The notes below the pieces were generated by a model. The model did no database searches, was not told the DNA's origin, and saw only the letters and a list, made by a program, of their open reading frames with translations. From Symsagittifera roscoffensis (Eukaryota > Xenacoelomorpha > Acoela > Convolutidae): a stretch of DNA of 64,000 nucleotides. How positions within the stretch are numbered: position 1 is the first letter of the stretch; every line of letters begins with the position of its first letter. Location of the stretch: positions 78,621,396 through 78,685,395 of the forward strand of contig NC_087065.1 in NCBI RefSeq assembly GCF_963678635.1. Reading direction: 5' to 3'. Below, piece by piece: positions 1 to 10,227 of the stretch. The translations under genes and the position numbers were made by a program.

Positions 1-1
1 A

Positions 2-208
2 ACTTTCAAGTATCGACAAGGAATAACTTTGTCAACTGGTGAATTCGAGTCCTTGGCGGACAATTATACAAAAATCAAAAGGTTGACGAAAGCAAAAAAC
101 TGCGACGTGACTGAAAAACTTAGAAAAAAGCGAAACAAATCTAAAAAATCTTCATGCTCTGAAAAGGAATGCGAAAGTGAAAACGATGATAACTGTCGGG
201 TTGTGTAA
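2..208 (+). CDS. C-terminal fragment of an unidentified protein
   Basis: The frame is open from the window edge to a TAA at 206-208, giving the last 68 residues of a protein or exon whose start lies outside the window. The tail is very basic (KLRKKRNKSKKSS) and then acidic (ECESENDDN). I recognise no domain. It lies 37 bases upstream of another plus-strand ORF of similar base composition and beside Polinton genes, so it may belong to that element, but this is only positional inference. A chance open frame of this length is possible. Confidence 0.3.
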   Translation, partial: TFKYRQGITLSTGEFESLADNYTKIKRLTKAKNCDVTEKLRKKRNKSKKSSCSEKECESENDDNCRVV

Positions 209-245
209 CATTATCAACTCGTTATTCGATTGAAACTTCAAAGCA

Positions 246-809
246 ATGGTTGAAGAAATGTATGAGCAATCCGCTGATTATTTCAAACAGTTCCGTAAAA
301 ATTACAAATTTTTCATCCTGAATCATGAACCCAACTTTTCAGGCTTCGCTTCAAAAGCAAATTTTGCAGTATCCTCTCATTCGAATAAATTAGATTTTTG
401 CAACCATTCGATTGACAACGAAAAACATTATCATGTGCTGGTCGAATTTACGAAAGAGTCTACCGATTTACTTAACAAGATGACTTCAAAAGCCTTTGTT
501 GTTCCTTGTCTTCTCTCTACATTCAAATATTTAATTTTGGGTTGCTCCAACTATGAATTGTCTGGCCCTCTGATAGAAAAACTGAAAATAGCTGTGAATT
601 ATAACTCCATCAACAACTTAGATGTTAGTGGTGTTCCAGTTCGCAGACGATTGCCTCAAGTTTGCTTCGGCTCGCAGACTAAATCTGTTCAAACTCAAAC
701 TGACCTGATTACTAACGTAACAATTGAACGCTTTACTAATATTTTGAATGGTGAAAACGCTGCTGAGTTTTCTAAAATAATTGACATAATTTTAAGTGGG
801 TATGGTTGA
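246..809 (+). CDS. Unidentified 187-aa protein, possibly Polinton-associated
   Basis: The ATG-started ORF of 187 codons has protein-like composition and no long low-complexity stretch. I do not recognise the family. Two short motifs stand out. HYHVLVEF (residues 61-68) resembles the His-hydrophobic-His metal-binding motif of HUH replication endonucleases, but I cannot locate a convincing catalytic-tyrosine motif. VQTQTD (148-153) resembles the TQT motif bound by dynein light chain LC8. Both are motif-level resemblances only. The gene lies between a truncated plus-strand ORF and the convergent Polinton protease, so it is probably part of the same element. The coding call is moderate and no function is assigned. 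Confidence 0.45.
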   Translation: MVEEMYEQSADYFKQFRKNYKFFILNHEPNFSGFASKANFAVSSHSNKLDFCNHSIDNEKHYHVLVEFTKESTDLLNKMTSKAFVVPCLLSTFKYLILGCSNYELSGPLIEKLKIAVNYNSINNLDVSGVPVRRRLPQVCFGSQTKSVQTQTDLITNVTIERFTNILNGENAAEFSKIIDIILSGYG

Positions 810-1137
810 ATGGAAATTGATTCAAACACTTTGTTTGTGAAATTTATCATGGAGAAGAAATTCAAGTTTTAAATATTGGTTTTCTTTCGCTCTTGTATAT
901 CAAAAAAAAATGTTACTACACAAGCGGGAGGCATTCCCGAGGAGCGTAGCGACGAGCAACGCCGGGTTAGCTATTGCCCCTTAAACCAAACGGCCATGCC
1001 TTAATATTTCGAAGGACTTGATATGAAACTTTTCGCGGTTCTTATAAACTTGCAGAAAAAAAACTTTGTTGTTAATAAGAATGAATTGAAAAAAAAAAAC
1101 GAATTTATAAATTTTACAAAAACATCAATAAATTAAT
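810..1137. other. Intergenic gap in the Polinton
   Basis: No gene is seen. The gap separates the plus-strand ORF from the convergent protease gene. It holds a GC-rich patch (about 921-1005) with a small GGGA/TCCC inverted repeat, in contrast to the AT-rich flanks, and a run of A's at 1089-1099. Confidence 0.5.
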
Positions 1138-1575
1138 TTAGAATAACATATGTTTGGCAAATCTTATCAAATCATGATCATTAAGTTTGAAACCTATTGG
1201 AAATTTGTTTGTAATTATAACATGAGCAACATAAATACAATAAAGTCCGCATAACACTGAATCAGCTGATTGTATTGGTTTTTTCAACAGTAGTTGATTT
1301 CCCTCGTGAATTGTACGTCGCATATTCTTGTACACGAGGGGATAATCACATAATCGTTTACCTAGAGGATCTGCGAAGAATATCTGTCCTCCAGCTTGAG
1401 CAAAAAGCAACCAGTGGGTTCCAGGTTGATCTGATGGTGAGGCATTCATAATCATGAACGTATTATCGTTTTTCAGTACTGAAGAGCATGGCAAATCTGC
1501 CGGAAAAACACCTCTAAAGCGATGTTTCAAATGTTTACAACGGTTAATAATTTCTACTTGTTGAAGATTATCCAT
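1138..1575 (-). CDS. Polinton adenain-like cysteine protease
   Basis: This 145-aa protein matches the adenovirus-protease-like (adenain, C5/Ulp1 fold) maturation protease of Polintons/Mavericks. Visible elements are GTHWLLF with His54, an acidic residue in FADPLG (Asp69), Gln102, and the nucleophile Cys109 in CGLYCIYVAH. The order and spacing (His54, Asp69, Gln102, Cys109) fit the family, and the length is near normal. In Polintons this enzyme is thought to process virion proteins. It lies 7 bases downstream of the major capsid ORF on the same strand, the usual neighbourhood. The ORF looks complete, unlike most of its neighbours, so this one protein may have escaped damage; expression is not shown. 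Confidence 0.85.
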   Translation of the reverse strand: MDNLQQVEIINRCKHLKHRFRGVFPADLPCSSVLKNDNTFMIMNASPSDQPGTHWLLFAQAGGQIFFADPLGKRLCDYPLVYKNMRRTIHEGNQLLLKKPIQSADSVLCGLYCIYVAHVIITNKFPIGFKLNDHDLIRFAKHMLF

Positions 1576-1582
1576 GTCTATC

Positions 1583-2898
1583 TTAGGTCATAAGAGTGTT
1601 TTTGGTAATTTTTCTATCTGAACGCACATAAACTGTTGATGCACGCTCTCCCATAAACAATAACTCGACGTTATTACCGAGACCTGCGTCAAACTTGAGT
1701 TCGAGCAAAATAGTGCAATTGGTCAATTCAGGATGAATAAAATCGTGTGAAGCCTCCTGAGTAGACGTGAGATCAAAAGCCATAATATAATGATTATCAT
1801 AATTAGCGAGACTGATTCCATGACTAGTGTTTAAAACAAAATCAAGAGCCTCAAGCGTATTGTAATAAATTCTTTTATTGTCTGATGTTGAGATGGGAGT
1901 TCCGGCAATGGGTAGACCGTTTCTGTACACAATGATCTCATTCAACCCAAATTTCTGGTAATGAAAAGGGTTTATTCTATTAGTACCCAAATATGCTTCG
2001 TTTATGCTCATTGCTACTATCATTCTTCGAACAGGTTCTTTTGCAAAAACATCCTCTTGTCGCCAGCTTTGTACTCCTGCAGTTGCGAGAAACGTTTTTG
2101 GTACTACTTCGATGTAATTGTAAATTGCCGGGTTCTTCAACAAAGTTTTTTCTATTGATGAGAGAACATAGTCAGTCACAGTCATCTTGCTGACATAGAG
2201 GTTAGCTTCGATTATTTTGACCTTGTAGTGTTTAGCTGCATCTTCAGATATGACAACAAAATCATTAGGAGAACATCTAAGAGACAATCTTATTGTCACA
2301 CCGCTAAGTAGATGCTTGTCACACGACAAAAAGTCGCAAGCAATTTTACCAAATAGCTTCAGCTCGCTCGAGGCCGCAACGAGACCTTTACGCTCCGTAA
2401 CATCATCAGCTCTCCTTCCAGCACCGTCAATGGCTGATGGATTTTCTTCATAATAATAACCTTGACAAGCCAACCATGTTTTCTTGGCATCATTACCGTA
2501 TGAAAACTCGGTCTCAATAAAGCTTTTATGGGCAAAATTAGCATTGGTAGTTGATAATTTTTCACCATTCAGAGACAGTGTACACTAAGAAAATAATGAA
2601 GATAAAGGATTGTTAACAAAATACGGCGTATCTCTGTTTGCTGCCTCTGTAGCATGCGTTCGAAGCACGTTTCCATTGCTTCGAACAATTCGTGCAACTA
2701 TTTCCAAACGAGTACGTTGAAGATCGATGAAATTATTTCTGTCGCCGAGTACTTCAAACTCGAGCATAGGACCATCAGGAGAGTAGGAAGGTCCAATTTT
2801 TTGGGTGAATGCATTTTCAAAGTGACAAGTAAAGGCGGTTTCTCAAATAAGTCCAAGGAGCTGTGAGTTGCTTCACTCGGGATTAAATTAGAAATCAT
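1583..2898 (-). pseudogene. Broken Polinton major capsid protein
   Basis: The C-terminal 296 residues (1583-2473 and in-frame upstream) carry the NPFHYQKFGLNEI block followed by a YRNGLP strand, typical of the Polinton double jelly-roll major capsid protein. Upstream pieces continue the same protein: a block with DRNNFIDLQRTRL (2585-2767) and an N-terminal piece starting at an ATG at 2896-2898. The gene is damaged in two places. A TAG at 2582-2584 stops the frame, most simply a C-to-T change of a Gln codon. The N-terminal piece is in another frame, with the shift at roughly 2770-2830. Its start overlaps the end of the upstream minor gene by 11 bases. It cannot make a full-length capsid protein. 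Confidence 0.8.
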
Positions 2899-3295
2899 TT
2901 TTAACCCTTGTAAAGAAATCGGAGCGCCTTCTCTGTGCAGTTCGTTTTCTGGGAATGACGCGTCTCGTTTTTCGTTTAAACGCCGTCGTTCTTTTCGGAT
3001 GACTTTTCCGAGATCTACTTCCTCCTCCTACTTGCTTTTTGATTGTTTTTCTAACGGTGCTTTTGAGTGCCTGCTTAGGACTTTTTCTTTTTGTTGCAAC
3101 TTCTATCAGTTCTGGAGCTGCCTGAAGAAGTAGTTATTTTCCGATTTTTTTAGCCGCGGGTATCACAAATTTTCGAACCAGTGGAAGTGCGACTCTTCCT
3201 ATTCCCAAGGCTAATGCACCGAAGCCACTGCCTCGTTGTCTATAATGCCCCGAGAAATGTGGTAGGTTTGCTTGGTTGTGGTAATATGAATCCAT
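2888..3295 (-). pseudogene. Small basic Polinton virion protein with an internal stop
   Basis: From an ATG at 3293-3295 the minus frame encodes a 53-residue start with a Gly-rich, hydrophobic segment (RGSGFGALALGIGRVALPLV), then a TAA at 3134-3136. The same frame continues afterwards for about 80 more residues rich in Lys and Arg, ending at 2888-2890. Small proteins with this layout, a Gly-rich amphipathic start and a very basic tail next to the capsid gene, are regular in Polintons and have been compared with adenovirus core or pVI-like proteins. The single in-frame stop with intact frame on both sides indicates a recent nonsense change. It is too split to appear as one ORF. Confidence 0.6.
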
Positions 3296-3300
3296 TTTGA

Positions 3301-4088
3301 TCAATTGCTAAACTTTTGAAATTTCAAAGTCAGAACAACTTTTCCCCCTCCAGCGAAAGGAACAAGTCCTCCAGTTTCTGTGCGCAAGTTCACAGAAATA
3401 TTGGAAATATTGTTGACCAAAAGTTTTTTAAAATCCAAGTTACTAAACACTTTACGATGATTCGGTTCAATTGTACATGCGTAACCGTTTTTCACTCGAC
3501 GATTTGTATCAATGACTCGTAAAAGGGGTGCTTTTGTGTCTCCGACTATTTGATAATGAATTATGTCCAGATAAATAAACATCAGTTGAGTACCAGCGCA
3601 TACTCTTGGGTAGAGAATGTGCTATGTTTCGTGCTTCCTTGTTTGTAACCTATATGATAACCAGTTCCATCTCTGACGCCTTTGAATCCAGATAGACTAG
3701 GAATTTGCGGGCTTGAAAAAGTTATACCTTGCCAATAATGCAGCCATAAGGAAAGATGTTTGGTTATTGGATCTATTACGTAATCCAATTTCTCTAATTC
3801 TGTCTTTCGACGAATCTCGTCCAGTATTTGATCAATGCTCGTATATTCTCCTTTTGTTATTTTTGCTGTTTCTCCAAGGTAAGGTCTGGAGATCTTGTCT
3901 TTCTCAACTTTCATGCTTGCTATAACCCGATCTTTTTTGTAGTACACAATGTTGTTGTCAGTTACGTTGTTTATCTGAGTAGGGAAGGTAATTTCTGTAA
4001 CTGCTACTCTCCATTCACCTTGCAAATTTATTTCTTCACTCAGGAGATTTTTGAAGTTGGCCAGAGTGTTATCTTTAAAAACGTTCAT
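3301..4088 (-). pseudogene. Polinton minor capsid (penton-like) protein, split by a frameshift
   Basis: Two abutting minus ORFs, 3582-4088 (168 aa) and 3301-3582 (93 aa), together match the Polinton minor capsid (single jelly-roll, penton-type) protein. The first has GEWRVAVTEITFPTQINNV and the second has MFIYLDIIHYQIVGDTKAP and ends in TGGLVPFAGGGKVVLTLKF, all typical blocks. The normal protein is one chain, so the TGATG overlap at 3582 marks a one-base frameshift between the halves. In-frame sequence upstream of the ATG at 4088 still resembles the family's N-terminal strand but has no ATG before a stop, so the true start is also lost. It would form capsid vertices in an intact element. Confidence 0.75.
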
Positions 4089-4160
4089 TGATGCAGATGA
4101 AACTAGGGTAATTGTGAAGGTAGGGGGAACACATGGGTGAAAAGGCTGTTGGAAGTGCCC

Positions 4161-5370
4161 TCAGTCATGATTGTCCTTCTCCAGAACGCGAATTAGTTCA
4201 GACTCGTAAAATTTTCCCTCAATCGGTTCTCTGTTAGAATCAATCAAATTGTATGTTGGGGGATTTCGTGTTGGTAAGTCAAAAACTTCAAACACTTCAT
4301 CGGTGAACGATTGTTTGTAACCCTTGCGAAAACGTATGTCTACTTTGGCAAGTCTAACATAATCACCAACATAAAGCTTTGGACGTCGAACTAACTTCAA
4401 AGACTGTTCTGCTCTTAATGAAATCAGACGAGGAACATCTTTTATAGTTACTTTATTTGGTGCAAGATTTGTGACACGATTTGTTCTCGAATTAATTGCA
4501 TTGACAAAATCTTGCAATTTGTCAATGTATGAGTAACTCCAAGTACTTATAAATAAGATTTTTCAAGGAACGGATATTTCTCTCAGCGAATGCGGACTTT
4601 TTCTCGCTCTCTGTGCTATATGTGTTTATGCCTTTCTTTTTACATAATGCTTCGAAGGACCCTTTAAACTCTGTGCCCTTGTCCAACCATACTTTTTCCG
4701 GTTGTTTTGTCGTTATCATTAGTTTGAACGCTTCTGCTGTTGTAGTAGGATACTTTGATTTCAAGGGTTGCACTCTGAGATAGCGGGACATGCAGCCAAC
4801 TGCAACAAGCAGATACTTAACATCATGGTTGTACTGGGCAAGTTTATCAACAAAGGCCAGATCTAATGACCAGATTTCGTCGATATCGTAAACTATGACC
4901 TTGAGTCGCGGCGTTTTTCGGATCACAGTGCGATATTTTGTGTAAGAAGGTTCAGTATGAAGGAAACGTTTAACTTTCTTTCGCGACAAATTGCTTGCTT
5001 TTATCAAGTTGTTCACACTACCAAATAACGCGGGACCTTTGTCACTGTATTTAGTTTTCAACAATTTTTCTTCAATCTTGGTAATTTTCCCATTGTTTTG
5101 TTTGCGCCTTCGTCTTTTCTGACGTTGGAGAATCTGAATCGTTATGGGGCGTTCCGTATGAGTCAGAGCCTTCTTCCGACTCTTTTTCACGTTTTTGGTT
5201 TTGGGTTTTTCTATTACCGCTGAGACTTTTTCGTTTGTGTTTTTTACTTCTCTTAAGGTTTGCACTACTTTTTTCCTGCCAAGTGGGCGACGTTGAGCGG
5301 GTTCTTGAGAGTCCGGGTTCTCGTTTCTCTTGAGCGTTATTAGGCGCTGACTGAACCGCGTGTTTGGCAT
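4161..5370 (-). pseudogene. Polinton retroviral-type integrase with a frameshift
   Basis: The ORF at 4522-5370 (282 aa) begins with a basic region and contains the rve catalytic core. It has IWSLDLAF (first Asp), VWLDKGTEF (second Asp), and KKSAFAERNIRSLK with the Glu, as in the c-integrase of Polintons and the integrases of LTR elements. The rest of the protein lies in another frame at 4161-4517, beginning QDFVNAINSRTNRV and containing the SH3/chromo-like tail (RPKLYVGDYVRLAK). The frame is lost around 4518-4540 by a small indel. The gene is divergent from the polymerase remnant. All three catalytic acidic residues survive, but the C-terminal DNA-binding part is uncoupled, so activity is unlikely. 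Confidence 0.85.
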
Positions 5371-5590
5371 TTCGATTTATTACCAGGTTTTCATTCAAGT
5401 TGAGAGCAGTTAAATTGTTAATGAACGCCGGATTGTGTAATTTTTTCGTTGGTTGTTGTATGTCGTATAAAAATATTGTAGCTTTAAGTCCTGTTGGTAC
5501 TTTATCTACATATATCACCTCATTGTCACGGTTTATGGTTACTCTTTCTGAATTTTCTATGAACGCCTTTTTAAAAGTTTGTAAGCCCGA
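5370..5590 (-). pseudogene. Possible fragment of an unassigned Polinton gene fused to polB
   Basis: A minus frame open over 5072-5653 encodes, between about 5370 and 5580, a stretch with well-formed protein character (VIYVDKVPTGLKATIFLYDI, then QQPTKKLHNPAF). On the plus strand this same interval forms a poor N-terminus for the polymerase ORF. My reading is that an internal deletion joined the 5'-truncated polymerase to a fragment of an oppositely oriented gene, or to an N-terminal extension of the integrase. The overlap with true integrase coding below 5370 and with polymerase coding above about 5577 is probably incidental. Confidence 0.3.
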
Positions 5591-7476
5591 ACTGAAACTC
5601 TTAACGGACCGTGAACATCCGGACCTTGTGCAGCGAATGATACGAGGAGGCATGTCGTCGGTCTATGCGCGCCGATTTTACAAAGCAAACAATAAATACC
5701 TCGACGATTTTTCGCCCTCAGAACCATCAAGCTACATCCTCAATATTGATGCAAACAATTTGTACGGGGGGATAATGAAACACTGCCCTTTGCCATTAAA
5801 CGATTTTTCAATAGTTGAAAAAAGTCTGGCAGACATACTGCTCACCAGCGAAACCTCAGAGTGGGGTTATATAGTTGAAGTCAACTTAACCATACCCGAA
5901 GAGCTTCACGACTTCTTTGCTGATTACCCCCTTGCCCCCTCTCGTGAAGTAGTGGACATCGGTGCAATGAGCAACGAGCAAGTCGACATGTTGGGAAAAT
6001 TGGGAATCACCACACTGCCAAAAGTGCCAAAGCTTCTACAGACCTTGCATCCTAAAAAAGGTTATGTTTTGCACTACCTTACCCTAAAATTGTACCATGA
6101 GCTGGGAATGAAAATAGCTCACCTCGGAAAAGTTCTTCAGTTCCGCCAAAGTCACTGGATGGCACCCTTTGTCGACCTCAACACCCGCCTACGAAAAGCC
6201 GCGGTAAATAAATTCCAGGAGAACTTCTACAAGCTAATTGTTAATTCAGCTTTCGGTAAGACAATGGAGTACAATGAACACTGAAAACTTTCGGTAAAAC
6301 AGCTCTGAGCACAATGAAAAGCTTTCAAATCATTGACGATCAATTAGCCACAATTAGTATTTCAGTAACAAAAATATTGTGGGATAAACCTATGATAGTT
6401 GGTGCGACCATCCTAGACCTCGCCAAGCGCTTCATGTTTCAGTTTCATTATCAAAAAATGAAACCAAATCTAAACTTGGAACTCCTTCACTCCGACACGG
6501 ATAGTTTTATTTACGCTATAAAAACTGATGACGTTTACCGAGACTTGGAGAAAATAAAAGCTGATTTCGACTTTTCAAATTACGATAAGGACCATTTCTT
6601 GTTCGAGGATACCAACAAGAAAGTTGTGCTGAAGTTCAAAGACGAGACTGGTGGGAAGCCGATCAGAGAATTCATCGCCCTAAAACCGAAACTATATTCG
6701 GTCGTCCTTAATGGTAAATAAAATTTAAGCCACCCTTCCACCCCCCATTCTTACCTTTTACAGAACAAAATTACCACCACCAACCTACCTACACCCCTTA
6801 GTTTGTTGCATTAAACTATGGGCATTTAGCTGATTTAGGCAACATTATACAATGTTGCCTAAACGTTGATTTATCTGACAACATATTCCCTCTTTTTTCC
6901 TCTTTTTTAATCATAATTTAGAGTCTTCTGCTCTTTTTTGGTAAATTGAATCAAATTTTGTTCGGTATAAATTTAGTTGCTGAAGTGAAATGAAGCTATC
7001 CCCTACGTTGTAGAAAAGAATAATAATTTTGCTTCTGTTTAGAAGACACTCAAAAATTGAGTGCCAAAGGAATTAAACGAAGTGCACAGAGAGAACTGGT
7101 CCACCAAACCTTCAGGGACACATTATTCACTGGAAAAACAATGAGAGTGTACAACTATAATATAGTTTCGAAAGGTCACACCAATATGACAGTGAAACAA
7201 AACAAACTTGCATTATCACCATTCGACTCAAAACGTTTTCAATTTTTAGACGGAATTTCGACAGTGCCCTTTGGCCATAAAGCCGCTGAAGAAAATGCTT
7301 TTCTAGAAGACATTTACATGGAGACCGAGTGGGCCAACTCATACAATGAAACTGATAACAGTTCTCCCGATTTTATACTTCCGGATTGGGGATTTTTACA
7401 GCGGCCCTACTCAGAAGCAGAGCTGCAAGAAGAAGAAAAAGCTTCTAGTAGCCGAGTCCGTGACGTCCCCCTGTAA
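5577..7476 (+). pseudogene. Polinton family B DNA polymerase, 5'-truncated
   Basis: This is the remnant of the protein-primed polB of Polintons. The first piece (ORF ending at 6284) has motif A, IDANNLYG (Asp codon about 5748), and motif B, KLIVNSAFGKTM. The second piece (6314-6721) has motif C, HSDTDSF. The third (7043-7476) has the C-terminal KGIKRS block and ends near DWGFLQRPYSEAELQ. The exonuclease and most of the TPR-type upstream regions are missing: recognisable sequence starts at about 5577. Between pieces one and two the frame is lost beside a short imperfect duplication of CTTTCGGTAARAC. Pieces two and three join in frame if 6714-7042 is removed as an intron. Nonfunctional as it stands. 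Confidence 0.85.
6714..7042 (+). other. Probable 329-bp intron in polB remnant
   Basis: The polymerase frame runs to AAT-G at 6713, followed by GTAAATAAA, a good donor. It resumes after GCTTCTGTTTAG at 7031-7042, a good acceptor. Joining G6713 to AA at 7043-7044 gives an open frame that runs straight into the conserved KGIKRS block. The interval itself has stops in frame and no coding similarity. A captured insertion is an alternative, but no target duplication is visible. Confidence 0.55.
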
Positions 7477-7936
7477 AAAACCCATTTATTTTATCTGAAG
7501 CTTCAGAAGAACGACCATCTAAAAAACAGCGCAAAGAAAACCAAAACAATAAACATTTAAGTCTGAAACATATATTTTCAGATTATTTTTACTGTTCGTC
7601 CTTTTTATACTTCGACTTGTATATGTTTTGGTTTTTACCAATTTACAACTAATAAAATACTCGTATTGAGCTCAATCACTGTTTTAACATAAATAGCTTC
7701 AGGCAAATAAACTAGTAGACGCAAACCAAGTGTTAATTCAAACAAATGTGTGAAATCCTTAGGCTTGTTTTCAATAACAAACTTTAATAGCATGACAATT
7801 CTTTGACGAAAAGAAAGAAAGCCAGGAAATGATATCCACATGAAACTAGGACGAAAAAAGAAAAGTTCAGGAATTAGGACGATTAATTTTAATTATCGCG
7901 GGAAAAGGGACCGCTTTCAAAGGAATTAGAAGGAAT
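7477..7936. other. No clear gene
   Basis: Downstream of the polymerase remnant the sequence is AT-rich. A 68-aa minus ORF at 7635-7841 (with KPKDFTHLFELTLGLRLLVY) has some protein character but no recognised family. Together with the ORF at 8153-8491 it might be a decayed coding region now interrupted by the fold-back element at 7937-8149. Confidence 0.4.
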
Positions 7937-8149
7937 TATTGTATCGCGTCCCGGTTGTTGAGCTCAGCTTAACAAGATCCTAAGGAGGGGGTCTTTTACT
8001 TTAGGGGTGGGAACTTGCGATCATTTACAAAATCCTAGGATAGGGGTCCTCCAAAAAATTAAGGACCCCTTTCCTAGGATTTTGCTTTACGTGAGGACCC
8101 CCCCCCTTATGAAGGACCCCCCCCTTAGGATCCGGGACACGATACAATA
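7937..8149. mobile_element. Palindromic fold-back MITE-like element
   Basis: The ends are near-perfect inverted repeats: the left end TATTGTATCGCGTCCCGG matches the reverse complement of the right end except for one base. Inside, ATCCTAAGG, runs of G (left) and C (right), and AAAATCCTAGG recur in inverted order, so nearly the whole 213 bases can fold into one long hairpin around 8050-8070. There is no coding capacity. No longer target duplication is evident; a TA-type duplication absorbed in the TATT/AATA ends is possible. Confidence 0.65.
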
Positions 8150-8152
8150 CTA

Positions 8153-8491
8153 CTATGGAGTCATAAATCTAAGGTTTGGTAGAGTATTTTTTTGAGAAGT
8201 TTCCAAAAAACGTCTAAATTTCTGAGCAAGGATTTTTCCGCCAGCCATATAATTTTCTGATAGATTTAGCATTTGTCCATTTAACCTGGCAAATTTTATC
8301 AACTTGTTAGAACGATTGAAACTAAGATCTCTGATTTGGGAGAGTAGTTTTTGAGGCAAGTCAAAATAATTAAAAAAAAACTCAAAAGGAAGAAAATTGA
8401 CTTTTCCGATTACCATGAAGTCATACGCAAAAAAAATTGGGCGTAGTTGTTTAAGTTGGCGAATTTCGTATAATACATCCTTTTGATTCAA
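8153..8491 (-). CDS. Unidentified 112-aa ORF, doubtful
   Basis: The minus-strand ORF has protein-like composition (YDFMVIGKVNFLPFEFFF; ENYMAGGKILAQKFRRFLE), no recognised domain, and a frame that ends at the edge of the fold-back element at 8149. It might be the surviving part of an older gene cut by that insertion, or chance. Confidence 0.2.
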   Translation of the reverse strand: MNQKDVLYEIRQLKQLRPIFFAYDFMVIGKVNFLPFEFFFNYFDLPQKLLSQIRDLSFNRSNKLIKFARLNGQMLNLSENYMAGGKILAQKFRRFLETSQKNTLPNLRFMTP

Positions 8492-8764
8492 CCAAAAATT
8501 TTAGATTTGAGGCTGTAATTTTTGAGAAAAAGAAAAACTCCAGATAATTGTGTCAAAAATGTCTCCCACACAATCTTTCGAAGGCTTTAGAAAAATGGTT
8601 AGTTATAAAGAGACTAGGGAGATTATGCAGATAAACAGAGAAGTAAATGCATTTTCCGTTGGAACCAATTTTTCAGAAAAGTGAAATTTTTAAGTAAAAC
8701 GTAAACTATTTACGAAGCCTGGAAAAAATTATTAATAAAAACTCTTATTTTTTCCTAATAGTTA

Positions 8765-8968
8765 TTGTATTCGCATCAACTGTTAATTTGTTCGAATCAA
8801 AAAGAAAAAACCAAATCTGTAGAAAAAGACTGCTTCACAAGTGAGCCAGAATTTACAGATAGCAATTTACAACAAAAAAAACGCAAAATCACTCGACAAA
8901 AATTAGGACGAAAGCCATTAATCCCGAAAAGTCATCGTTTTTACAAAGCATATAACTTAAAAAATTAA
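8765..8968 (+). CDS. Exon-like ORF, copy 1 of 3
   Basis: The 67-codon frame contains KSVEKDCFTSEPEFTDSNLQ and a basic stretch KKRKITRQKLGRKPLIPKSH. It follows TTTTTTCCTAATAG, which could be a splice acceptor, and could be one exon of an unknown gene rather than a complete CDS. Compared with copy two, the end is shortened by a small indel. No family is recognised. Confidence 0.25.
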   Translation: MYSHQLLICSNQKEKTKSVEKDCFTSEPEFTDSNLQQKKRKITRQKLGRKPLIPKSHRFYKAYNLKN

Positions 8969-10227
8969 ATACTACCTAGTTTGAATTAAGACGTATTTTT
9001 GCCTAAGCTTTCAGGAAATTGGGCCTGACATCAGAATTAGACTTATTGGATAAATTGCTAAGAAAAATTTTCTACGCCAAAAAAGAAAGTCTTGTTTGTT
9101 CAGGACTTCATTGTTTTAATATTTTGTCTGACTTTATTTCATTTTTTTTTTGGGTTGATAATTTTTGAAATGACTTTTTTTCGGTCTTCGTTTAACTGAT
9201 CTTTTTCGACGGAAAAAATTTTTTTTCATACCATTTGAACAGAAAACGTTTTTTTTTGGATGCTCATATGCAAACAAAAACACCTGGTTAAAAAATGAGA
9301 ACTTAAGAATTGCTAATTTGGCCAACTTTGGATAACTAACTCGCGATGTTATTCGTTCTTATAAGACGCGTAAGCGGCAAATTGAATCATTTCAACAAGA
9401 AATGAGGCAAGTCATTTGTTAATATTGTTCCAAATTAAGAAGAAGAAATAGAATATTGGTGATTTGTGTGCTTTTTTCCACAAAATTTCAAATTAAAAAG
9501 TCTATCTGAACAGTATTGACCTCCTGAGCTCAACGTTTTTCAAAAAAAAGGCAGTTGGCTAAATTGCGACAATTTTTACGCGATATACTTCGTTGTCTTA
9601 ACGCATCAACAAATTGATCAAGCTTTAAAAATGTTCCAATTTGATATGAGTCGAAAATTTTGAAACTTTTGACAAATCGCTGGACGAAATTTGTACCAAA
9701 TTTTAAATGTTTTGGATTGCAATCAAAATCAATTCAAAAAATCGACAATTCCTTTTTTTCAGTGCTTTTTGATTTTTTCCTTAATTTAGAATTTATAAAT
9801 TTAATTTTTTGACAAAAAGGGGCAGTAAGATTATTGATAAACTGCCCTGATACAAGCAGTCTTGTTTTTAATAGGAAAAAATGCACTAAAAAGTCTTTTA
9901 CATGCAGTCGGAAAGTTCAAGATTTTGCTTTGATATAGGAGCAGTCCAGTCTGGTTAGGCTCTAAACGCAATTGACGAGTAGTTCATTCTCGGCTTTTGC
10001 TGCTGTGCGGCATTTTTGCATTACCCGCATCCAAGTTTAGGCGTAAATAATCGATTATAACGGATAATTAAAATGATGTTTTGACAATTATAATTGATTA
10101 TAATTACCAAAATTAGGTGTTTAAAGAACATGAAATTTTTAAGTAAAACGTAAACTATTTACGAAGCCTGGAATAAATTATTAATAAAAACTCTTATTTT
10201 TTCCTAATAGTTTTTTATTCGCATCAA

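Noticed and set aside
921-1005. GC-rich patch as an RNA gene.
   Set aside because: It has only a 4-bp stem. No tRNA, rRNA or snRNA feature is recognisable.
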